Source: JAJTYI01 sp964420145
GTDB lineage: Bacteria; Patescibacteriota; Dojkabacteria; B142; OLB20
Reading direction: 5' to 3'
Assembly (NCBI GenBank): GCA_964420145.1
Contig: CAYQRB010000044.1
Span: forward strand, 1-5,433
DNA length: 5,433 nt
Shown here: positions 1-5,266 of the stretch, in pieces
Position numbering within the stretch: position 1 is the stretch's first letter
Layout of the letters: the number at the start of each line of letters is the position of its first letter
Notes under the pieces: generated by a model
Seen by the model: the letters and a program-made list of their open reading frames with translations, nothing else
The model's database searches: none
Told to the model about the DNA's origin: nothing
Made by a program: the position numbers and the translations under genes

Positions 1-152
1 TCCATAGGATGAGTAGTTTCTACTGTGTGAGATACTTCAAGATCCGAAGGTGTTGTCGGTGAAGATGTCTGAGGACTAGTACCCAAACCATCTGTTGAAG
101 GTTGCATACCTCCAGTTGAGGTATTATTTAAGTTATTATTGTTATCCTGCAT
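1..152 (-). CDS. Partial hypothetical protein, low-complexity N-terminus (3' end beyond window)
   Basis: An open frame runs from an ATG at 152-150 to the window edge, giving about 50 residues with no stop. It starts MQDNNNNLNNTSTGG and continues rich in Ser, Thr, Pro and Gly, with no hydrophobic segment and no signal peptide. This is a disordered N-terminal tail; the folded part lies outside the window, so no function can be assigned. An in-frame TAG at 182-180 limits extension. A second ATG at 107-105 (residue 16) has GGAGG just before it, but the one-base gap is too short for a normal ribosome binding site. No Shine-Dalgarno precedes the first ATG; a TGTAAT box (167-162) lies 9 bases upstream. 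It is divergent from the exonuclease gene. That it is coding is likely from the uninterrupted frame and the start position, but not proven. Confidence 0.65.
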   Translation of the reverse strand, partial: MQDNNNNLNNTSTGGMQPSTDGLGTSPQTSSPTTPSDLEVSHTVETTHPM

Positions 153-231
153 AATATTTTGATTACAAGTTATAATTAACTATATCTTTTCCATTATTTT
201 AATGCAAGCTAGGTAGCTATCTTTATATAAA
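153..231. promoter_or_regulatory. Divergent intergenic promoter region with inverted repeat
   Basis: This 79-base AT-rich spacer lies between two divergent starts and must hold both promoters. On the minus strand TATAAC (174-169) and TGTAAT (167-162) resemble -10 boxes. On the plus strand TATCTT (218-223) lies 8 bases before the ATG at 232. No good -35 partner is visible for any of them. A perfect inverted repeat, AGCTA-GG-TAGCT (207-218), abuts the plus-strand -10 candidate and could be an operator, although 5-base arms are short. No Shine-Dalgarno is present for either gene. Confidence 0.4.
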
Positions 232-741
232 ATGAACGATCTAGTCATAATCGACACCGAAACAACAGGATGTAACCATACTTACCACCGAGTGATTGAG
301 GTTGCTGGTGTAAAAGTAAAGAACGGAGTTATCAAAGACACATATTCTAGCCTTATATCGATAACTGGCGATGTTCCCACTATGATTACACAAATTACAG
401 GGATTACAAAAGCAGATTTAAACAAACACGGTCGCAAGCCCGAAGATGTTTTCTCCGAAGTTAGAAACTTTATCGGAGAGAGTACTTTTGTAGCTCACAA
501 TGTTAATTTTGATTATAGATTTTTAAATGCTGAATTTTCACGATTTCAAATTCCTGAAATGAAAAATCCAAAACTTTGTACTGTTAGAGTTGCTCGTAAA
601 TCAGGACTTCCTATTGCAGATTTTAAGCTTATCACCATAAAAGAGTATTTTGGGCTTGACCTAAAATCTCACCGTGCAATGAACGATGTTATGGTATGTT
701 ATGAGTTAATCAAAAGACAGTTATTTGCTCATCTTGATTGA
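232..741 (+). CDS. DnaQ-like 3'-5' exonuclease (DEDDh family)
   Basis: This is a single-domain 3'-5' exonuclease of the DNA polymerase III epsilon/PolC-exonuclease type, removing nucleotides from DNA 3' ends by two-metal catalysis in the cytosol. Seen in the 169 residues: ExoI motif IIDTETTG with D8 and E10; ExoII motif HNVNFD with D94; and ExoIII motif HRAMND with H147 and D152, the H-x4-D spacing of the DEDDh subgroup. All five catalytic residues are present, so it should be active. It ends soon after ExoIII and lacks the C-terminal polymerase-binding tail of E. coli epsilon, so it may be a proofreading subunit, a repair nuclease or an oligonucleotide-trimming enzyme; the sequence does not decide. 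The ATG at 232 is the only usual start after an in-frame TAG at 214. Translation ends at TGA followed at once by TAG. The last 21 bases overlap the convergent membrane-protein gene. Confidence 0.94.
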   Translation: MNDLVIIDTETTGCNHTYHRVIEVAGVKVKNGVIKDTYSSLISITGDVPTMITQITGITKADLNKHGRKPEDVFSEVRNFIGESTFVAHNVNFDYRFLNAEFSRFQIPEMKNPKLCTVRVARKSGLPIADFKLITIKEYFGLDLKSHRAMNDVMVCYELIKRQLFAHLD

Positions 742-1884
742 TAGGTTTTGAGCAATTTTATATTTACTCCACTGTGCCCTAAGTAATGCTCCAATTACTG
801 CAAAAGTAAGCAACTGGTGGAAAAGCCAACCAAAGACAGGGATTATCCTTACAAACTGGATTAGTACCACTCCCAAAGTAACAGCAACAACATATCTTCT
901 TTTACTTCCAAATAATGCAAGTAGTTTTCTACCAAGCCATATACCAGAGATAGGAGTTACCAAAACAGTTGCGAGCCCTGCAAGTAAAACCAACACCTGA
1001 AAAAGTGGCCAACCAAACAAAGATATTATTAACATAAACCCCAAAACAAAACCTACAGGATAAGCCATAAAACCAGTAATTGCACTCTTTGTAAAATCCC
1101 CCGTATTGTTCATTCGAGATACTGCCTCCTCTAATCTTATCGGTGCAAACTTAAATAGCAGGATTCCAACCAGTACTAAACCGATACTCTGAAATAGTAC
1201 AAAAAAAGTTTTAATCCATAAATTGACAATCAATAAATCACTAAGAGAAGAAGTCCACCTAATCCCTTGCGAAACACTATCCCAGGAAGGCGGTCTATGA
1301 CTTGGAAAAAGATCTTCTGCACGGAAAATATTCCCTCCTACGGTACCAGTAAAGTGCAGGCTACTTACCAAAGCGATAATATCATTACCTACTGAGTTGC
1401 TAATTCTTACAAACTGCGAAGCAACCCTCAAATCATCTCCTACTAATGCATTAGACCATACAAAACTTCCCACAGAGTTAAGGTCTTCACCGATTACGCC
1501 GTTAAGCGTTGCTCTTTCTGAAAATGTAAAAATATCTCTAACTACTTCCCCTTTCACCTCAACTTCTTGTGCAAAAACATACAAACTTTTTCCTATAAAA
1601 TTATCTATCCTTGCTTCTTTACTAAAAATATACACATTTCCCTCTACACTACCTGTAATATCAACCTCTTCTGACAACACAATCAAATCACCATTTATAT
1701 CTCCCTCTATAAACACTTCATCCCCTCCTAAAACTATTAAGTTATCTTCTATATCATTTGTAATCGAATATGTTTCTCTTTCTCCAAGGTTCTCTATGAC
1801 CAGTGCCTGTGCCTTGGATAAAGGCGTTAATAAAAAAAACAACGCAACACTCCCCAAGCAAACTTTTAGAGAAAACTTAAACAT
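721..1884 (-). CDS. Exported bactofilin-like (polymer-forming) beta-helix protein with C-terminal membrane domain
   Basis: A 387-residue predicted membrane protein. Residues 1-27 form a signal peptide (basic start, hydrophobic core, AQA cleavage motif near 25-27). Residues about 41-191 are roughly nine imperfect repeats of 17 residues, of the form V-x-G-[DN]-[LI]-x-[VI]-x-S-x-x-[VA]-x-[IL]-x-G, for example DINGDLIVLSEEVDITG at 62-78. Such period-17 repeats with alternating hydrophobics match the right-handed beta-helix of bactofilins (polymer-forming cytoskeletal proteins). A linker rich in Pro, Ser and Trp (192-215) leads to four or five hydrophobic segments at about 217-246, 268-290, 293-317 and 331-370. 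The predicted topology puts the beta-helix outside the membrane, unlike classical cytosolic bactofilins. The role is unknown; scaffolding of the envelope is an inference. The ATG start is fixed by an in-frame TAA at 1896-1894. It is convergent with the exonuclease and divergent from the LCP gene. Confidence 0.9.
   Translation of the reverse strand: MFKFSLKVCLGSVALFFLLTPLSKAQALVIENLGERETYSITNDIEDNLIVLGGDEVFIEGDINGDLIVLSEEVDITGSVEGNVYIFSKEARIDNFIGKSLYVFAQEVEVKGEVVRDIFTFSERATLNGVIGEDLNSVGSFVWSNALVGDDLRVASQFVRISNSVGNDIIALVSSLHFTGTVGGNIFRAEDLFPSHRPPSWDSVSQGIRWTSSLSDLLIVNLWIKTFFVLFQSIGLVLVGILLFKFAPIRLEEAVSRMNNTGDFTKSAITGFMAYPVGFVLGFMLIISLFGWPLFQVLVLLAGLATVLVTPISGIWLGRKLLALFGSKRRYVVAVTLGVVLIQFVRIIPVFGWLFHQLLTFAVIGALLRAQWSKYKIAQNLSIKMSK
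725..765 (+). terminator. Candidate intrinsic terminator of the exonuclease gene
   Basis: A perfect 7-base inverted repeat, TTGCTCA (725-731) and TGAGCAA (749-755), is followed directly by TTTTATATTT (756-765). The loop is 17 bases, long for a terminator, and the stem is only moderately GC-rich, so strength is uncertain. The hairpin spans the exonuclease stop codon and lies inside the 3' coding end of the convergent gene. On the minus strand no T-tract follows it, so it would act in the plus direction only. Confidence 0.45.
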
Positions 1885-1917
1885 GGAAGTAGATTAAGAA
1901 ATAAAAGGATATATTTA

Positions 1918-1945
1918 ATAATAGCAAGAAGTGGAAAAGAATCAA
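1918..1945 (-). promoter_or_regulatory. Promoter candidate for the bactofilin-like gene
   Basis: Read on the minus strand, TTGATT (1945-1940) is separated by 16 bases from TATTAT (1923-1918). The -10 box matches consensus at five of six positions and is preceded by TGC, an extended -10 signature; the -35 matches four of six. Transcription would begin near 1911 and give a leader of about 27 bases, which lacks a Shine-Dalgarno sequence. Confidence 0.5.
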
Positions 1946-1980
1946 TCCCTCTATACCACAATCTCCAAGACCAGTAACAG

Positions 1981-2009
1981 TTGGATTTACGGCTTTCATA
2001 TGATATCCT
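1981..2009 (+). promoter_or_regulatory. Promoter candidate for the LCP gene
   Basis: TTGGAT (1981-1986) and TATCCT (2004-2009) are 17 bases apart, and a TG at 2001-2002 makes the second box an extended -10. Transcription would start around 2016, only a few bases before the TTG codon at 2022. TATGAT (1999-2004) is a better -10 match but has no -35 at the right distance. The hexamers are imperfect. Confidence 0.4.
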
Positions 2010-2021
2010 AATAACTACTCT

Positions 2022-3524
2022 TTGAAGTCAACAGTATTGTATATAGTAGATCTTAATAAAAACAACAACCCAAATCGCCACAAATGGAAAGGTATGAAGT
2101 TCTTGTTTTATACCTTTTTGTTCTTTCTTTCATTTGGAGTTTTTTTTCTTATTGATTATTTCTTCTTTGGTGGTGCAAACCTACTCTCTAAATCTCATTT
2201 AGTACGGATAGTATCCTCTGGAAGTGGAATAGTTAATAAATTTGTTGATCTTGAATTAAAAAACAAAGATGGAATCACCTCTGTCCTAATAGCTGGGATC
2301 GATACTAGAAATATTGTTTTTGAAAACGGAGAGTTTAGGAGTACCAAACCACAAGGACAGGCAGGGACTAGAAATATCGATACTATTATTCAGGTGGTTT
2401 ACGACCACAACAAAAACGAAATTGCAATGATAAGTATTCCTAGAGACCTAGGAGTGGACTTCAATGAGTCTTGTTTGAAATTTAGCGGAAGTATACATTG
2501 GATTTATGATAAAACCGAAAATGCAAATTGCTCAGGTAGAGGTGTTGAGGAACTCAAGCAAGTGGTAGCCTCTGTTACAGGAATACCTGTCAACTATCAT
2601 GTGTTTGTAACACTAGATAGTTTTGTTGATGCTATAGAAACTGTAGGTGAGATTGATCCAGTTACCGGCAAAAAAGGAATTTATGTAGATAACCCTACCG
2701 ATGTTTGGGATGTCTATCCCTACAATGACCACGGATGGGAAAATGTGTATTTCAAAAAAGGAAGGATATTTTTAAGCGGAGAAGATGCTCTCAAATATGT
2801 TCGAGTACGACAACTCACTACAGACTTTGGGAGAGCCAGAAGACAACAGATTGTGATAGAGTCGGTTATCGGTAGGGTTTTATCATCAGAAACACTACTT
2901 AATCCCGACAAAATTGCCGAACTCTACAAAATCTATCGTCAAAAGACATTAGTAAGCGAAATCTCAATTAAGGAAATAATTGCAGGATTAAACTTGGTCG
3001 AAAAAGCCAACTTGTCAGAAATGATACATATAGTCCTAGACCCAACTATAGCTGGAGATGAGAAATATCTCAATAAACAACCTCATAACCGACCCGGCGG
3101 ACCATACTATATGGTACCAACCCATTGGAAAGAGTGTCCTGGTAATGAGTTTTGTAGGGTACAAGGCCTAATCCAAAGTATTATGCTATACCCTCTCGTG
3201 TTCAAAGAAGAAGCTAGTATTTTTGCCTACGCCACCTCTAACTCCAAAGGAAAACTATACTTTGAAGACACTGTGTTTAGTCAATTTGAAAAGTCCGAAC
3301 CTCCTATAAACCTAACCAGAAGTAAATTCCTTGTTACTACTTCTTCAGAAATCAAAGATATGAAACAAGTTGTAGTAATCGATTTTTCAAATGGAAAGTA
3401 TCCTAAAACCCTAGAATACCTGTCTTCACAGCCAAACTTTGTCGTGTTGGAAGGAAAAGACTACCAGAAATACAGATTGAACAAAGAAGATTTTTCGATT
3501 CTAGTACCACCAGCCCTGCCATAA
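2022..3524 (+). CDS. LytR-CpsA-Psr (LCP) family membrane protein
   Basis: LCP proteins are membrane-anchored phosphotransferases that move undecaprenyl-phosphate-linked glycopolymers (teichoic acid, capsule or similar) onto the cell wall outside the membrane. Visible in the 500 residues: a short basic cytosolic tail, a transmembrane helix at about 26-49, and the LCP domain at about 86-290. Landmarks are SVLIAGIDTR (87-96), NIDT (118-121, with D120), SIPRD (138-142, with R141 and D142), the DAIETVGEI region (203-211) and LSGEDALKYVRVRQ (251-264, with R261 and R263) followed by DFGRARRQQ (268-276). Residues 300-500 extend beyond the core; the last part may be a divergent LytR_C-like domain, but I cannot confirm this. 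Four cysteines, all extracytoplasmic (151, 170, 372, 378), could form two disulfides. The start is uncertain: TTG at 2022 gives the longest frame, while ATG at 2094 (residue 25) would begin right at the membrane helix. The acceptor and polymer are unknown. Confidence 0.93.
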   Translation: MKSTVLYIVDLNKNNNPNRHKWKGMKFLFYTFLFFLSFGVFFLIDYFFFGGANLLSKSHLVRIVSSGSGIVNKFVDLELKNKDGITSVLIAGIDTRNIVFENGEFRSTKPQGQAGTRNIDTIIQVVYDHNKNEIAMISIPRDLGVDFNESCLKFSGSIHWIYDKTENANCSGRGVEELKQVVASVTGIPVNYHVFVTLDSFVDAIETVGEIDPVTGKKGIYVDNPTDVWDVYPYNDHGWENVYFKKGRIFLSGEDALKYVRVRQLTTDFGRARRQQIVIESVIGRVLSSETLLNPDKIAELYKIYRQKTLVSEISIKEIIAGLNLVEKANLSEMIHIVLDPTIAGDEKYLNKQPHNRPGGPYYMVPTHWKECPGNEFCRVQGLIQSIMLYPLVFKEEASIFAYATSNSKGKLYFEDTVFSQFEKSEPPINLTRSKFLVTTSSEIKDMKQVVVIDFSNGKYPKTLEYLSSQPNFVVLEGKDYQKYRLNKEDFSILVPPALP

Positions 3525-3572
3525 AAACAGGCGATCTATATAGTTTCTAAAACATACAATATTTATTTAAGT

Positions 3573-3601
3573 TTAACTTTTCTATACCTAGGTTTTATAC
3601 T
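3573..3601 (+). promoter_or_regulatory. Promoter candidate for the rhodanese gene, leaderless geometry
   Basis: TTAACT (3573-3578) and TATACT (3596-3601) are 17 bases apart. The -10 box ends 7 bases before the ATG at 3609, so transcription would begin at or next to the start codon, giving a leaderless mRNA. No Shine-Dalgarno lies before the ATG. An 8-base palindrome ACCTAGGT (3586-3593) sits in the spacer and could be an operator half or chance. The 84 bases after the LCP stop hold no visible terminator. Confidence 0.55.
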
Positions 3602-3608
3602 TCTAAAA

Positions 3609-3932
3609 ATGATTACAAGTTCGCTTAACTTCACCTCTCTTGATCCACAAACATTTCAAGCATTCCTAAAAGACAAAGAGGGAATACTTTTAGACATCAG
3701 GACTTCTCAAGAATACGATGATTTTCACCTAAAAGATGCTATAAACATAGATCTCTACCGTTCTGATTTTGAAGAAAGAATCAACAACCTAGATAAATCT
3801 TTTCCCTATTTTATCTACTGCCACACAGGAAGCCGTACCAAAATGGTTCTAGATATTATGAGGAAAGGAGGATTTAGAGAAGTTTATGATCTCAAAGGAG
3901 GACTACTCGCCTGGGAGGTAGTAGGACTCTAA
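3609..3932 (+). CDS. Single-domain rhodanese (sulfurtransferase)
   Basis: A 107-residue single rhodanese domain of GlpE/PspE size. Such proteins move sulfane sulfur from a donor such as thiosulfate or a persulfide to an acceptor via a cysteine persulfide. Seen: the N-terminal LLDIRTSQEYDDFHLKDAINI signature (27-47, with D29, R31, E35 and H40), the active-site loop CHTGSR (71-76) with nucleophile C71 and R76 at the six-residue spacing typical of sulfurtransferases rather than the seven of Cdc25-like phosphatases, and the closing GGLLAW motif (97-102). It has no signal peptide or membrane segment, so it is probably cytosolic. C71 is the only cysteine. The start is the only ATG in frame near the promoter. 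It follows the LCP gene by 84 bases but appears to have its own promoter. The physiological donor and acceptor are not evident from context. Confidence 0.95.
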   Translation: MITSSLNFTSLDPQTFQAFLKDKEGILLDIRTSQEYDDFHLKDAINIDLYRSDFEERINNLDKSFPYFIYCHTGSRTKMVLDIMRKGGFREVYDLKGGLLAWEVVGL

Positions 3933-3970
3933 AACTTTCTATTCGCTAAATATTTTTACCATACACTACC

Positions 3971-4019
3971 TGTACAATTATATATATACATGATATAATT
4001 ATAGAATATTAAATATAAT
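3971..4019 (+). promoter_or_regulatory. Promoter region of the cationic lipoprotein gene (two -10 boxes)
   Basis: Two perfect TATAAT boxes precede the gene. The first (3994-3999) has an upstream TG (3991-3992), giving a full extended -10, and lies 17 bases from TGTACA (3971-3976), a four-of-six -35 match; its transcript would start near 4006. The second (4014-4019) ends 9 bases before the ATG at 4029 and would give an almost leaderless mRNA, but has no clear -35. The surrounding stretch is nearly pure A and T, typical of a strong promoter with upstream AT elements. Confidence 0.6.
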
Positions 4020-4023
4020 TATA
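3994..4023. repeat. Tandem TATAATTATA palindromes, 20 bp apart
   Basis: The 10-base perfect palindrome TATAATTATA occurs at 3994-4003 and 4014-4023, a start-to-start distance of 20 bases or about two helical turns. With the preceding A the repeat unit is 11 bases. Each copy contains a -10 box. It could be a duplicated promoter element or paired binding sites on one face of the helix; in such AT-rich DNA chance is also possible. Confidence 0.5.
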
Positions 4024-4028
4024 AAACA

Positions 4029-5117
4029 ATGAATCCAGAAGCAAAATTAAAGCAGTATATACCTCCCACAGTAGCCACCCTCCTACTATTGGCTACTGTG
4101 CCAACTCTCCTCGCAGGCTGTCAAAACGAGGGAAATAACGGTGAACAACAACTACCACCAGGTATGTCCCCCGGTACAGTCGATTATCTCCACCCTCCTA
4201 CTCCTCCAGTTTTCCCTACAGAAGATCTATTGCCTGGCATATTACAAGTAATAAAAGAAGGGGTTAAAGACAATGGGGTAACATTAGCAGTAAACGGACA
4301 ATCTTTCCATTATGCCTTTAACGAGCTTGAGGTTCTCATACCAGGCGGGGTTATTAATCCTTATACACTACAAAAGGCAGAGGTTTATATGAGCAATGGT
4401 GTTGGTACATATCTCTACGCAGAAGGTCCACTCGGGCTGTCTGCACTAAGTGCACTATCACTAGAACCCGTACTAGCACAAATGGAAGCCAGGAGTAATG
4501 AACAACCCAAACTCGAAAAATTGCGTAAATTCTTATTATCTACAAGTACTGCAGAGATATTCTCCTCACAGACACTAACTCCTGCAATGAAGCAAGTATT
4601 AGCCGGACAGGGCTATCATATAAAAACAGATCTATCTCCTATCCTTGATGAGCACGGAAACGCAATAGACTCTACTCGAAAGCTAGTCGTTACCGACAGT
4701 AGCGGGGAATCTATTTTCTATATGGAATTTAAAACAACTAGCCAGGTCAACCAATTCCAGATTTTAGATATACAGGTCTTATCTTCTCAATCACGAGGAG
4801 CCACAAACAAGATTACCACTAAACCAACAGTACAACATCGTATACACGGAAAAAGACGCAGACCAGCGACAACAACAGAAGAGAGAGAAGTGCAGTGGTG
4901 GTTTCAAGAAGGGTATCAATCTCGAACAAGAGTATTAGGAGAGCCATTAATAGAAGCGTTTAGCCAATACATAGAAGGAGATGGAATAACAGTGGCACAA
5001 GCGAAAGGATGGAAAGAAGAACAAAAGGCACAAGGACCAAAGACTCTCCATAACTACAGACGACATAGTCGTACAAACTCTCTGCCCAATAACCGTCAGC
5101 AAAGAAGACGAGTGTAA
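4029..5117 (+). CDS. Lipoprotein of unknown function with cationic C-terminal region
   Basis: A 362-residue protein with a lipoprotein signal: basic N-terminus (K6, K8), hydrophobic stretch at about 14-29 and lipobox LLAGC with C31 as the lipidated residue. It should be anchored on the outer face of the cytoplasmic membrane. Residues 32-65 form a flexible Gly/Pro/Gln-rich linker. Residues 66-252 look like a folded domain of mixed strands and helices that I do not recognise; it contains an Ala/Leu/Ser-rich stretch (135-150). Residues 256-362 are very different: 22 Lys or Arg against 10 Asp or Glu, with KRRR at 275-278 and a RQQRRRV end, suggesting binding to nucleic acid, anionic wall polymers or lipids (inference). 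Cysteine occurs only at the lipobox. The ATG start is supported by an in-frame TAG at 4002 and the adjacent -10 box. No frameshift is evident where the composition changes. Confidence 0.85.
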   Translation: MNPEAKLKQYIPPTVATLLLLATVPTLLAGCQNEGNNGEQQLPPGMSPGTVDYLHPPTPPVFPTEDLLPGILQVIKEGVKDNGVTLAVNGQSFHYAFNELEVLIPGGVINPYTLQKAEVYMSNGVGTYLYAEGPLGLSALSALSLEPVLAQMEARSNEQPKLEKLRKFLLSTSTAEIFSSQTLTPAMKQVLAGQGYHIKTDLSPILDEHGNAIDSTRKLVVTDSSGESIFYMEFKTTSQVNQFQILDIQVLSSQSRGATNKITTKPTVQHRIHGKRRRPATTTEEREVQWWFQEGYQSRTRVLGEPLIEAFSQYIEGDGITVAQAKGWKEEQKAQGPKTLHNYRRHSRTNSLPNNRQQRRRV

Positions 5118-5147
5118 CCATAAGAAAAATCTATAGGATAAAACTTG

Positions 5148-5194
5148 TTTAGCCTCTTGGTATATTAGTACCTAGTTGGCTATATAGAGCTAAA
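5148..5194 (+). other. Structured intergenic RNA element with alternative pairings
   Basis: TTTAGCCTCT (5148-5157) can pair with AGAGCTAAA (5186-5194) over nine base pairs with one bulged C, enclosing a small GGTA/TACC hairpin (5159-5162 with 5169-5172, loop TATTAG). A competing stem, TAGCC (5150-5154) with GGCTA (5178-5182), uses the same left arm. The element directly precedes a terminator-like hairpin that shares bases 5192-5194. It could be part of the 3' end of the upstream transcript, or an attenuator before the next gene. It matches no RNA family I recognise. Confidence 0.35.
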
Positions 5195-5210
5195 AGGATT
5201 CCCTTTTTTT
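5192..5210 (+). terminator. Weak intrinsic terminator after the cationic lipoprotein gene
   Basis: AAAAGG (5192-5197) pairs with CCTTTT (5202-5207) around the loop ATTC, and the run of seven T residues (5204-5210) supplies the U-tract. The stem is short and AT-rich, so it would be weak alone, but the larger fold just upstream could assist. It lies 75 bases after the stop at 5117 and before the next start at 5267. Confidence 0.5.
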
Positions 5211-5266
5211 ACAACTTAAATCCTGTTAAACTTCTATGCAATGTCTTTACTTATTAGATCATTTGT

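Noticed and set aside
105..113. GGAGG immediately before an internal ATG of the left-edge minus-strand gene
   Set aside because: The one-base gap to the ATG is too short for a Shine-Dalgarno, and the sequence reads as Gly-Gly codons in the same frame.
739..744. Adjacent TGA and TAG at the end of the exonuclease gene, as if TGA were recoded
   Set aside because: All other complete genes end in TAA and no internal TGA interrupts any frame, with glycine encoded by GGN throughout, so TGA is best read as stop.
1397..1897. A 166-codon plus-strand open frame
   Set aside because: It lies antisense to the bactofilin-like gene, its product is low-complexity Ser/Thr/Pro/Lys-rich without domain motifs, and the minus-strand frame has a clear signal peptide, repeats and membrane segments.
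2720..2911. A 63-codon minus-strand open frame
   Set aside because: It is antisense to the conserved LCP motif region, with no recognisable features or promoter.
160..3621. A 12-base direct repeat TGATTACAAGTT at 160-171 and 3610-3621
   Set aside because: About one repeated 12-mer pair is expected by chance in a window of this size; one copy is coding and the flanks differ.
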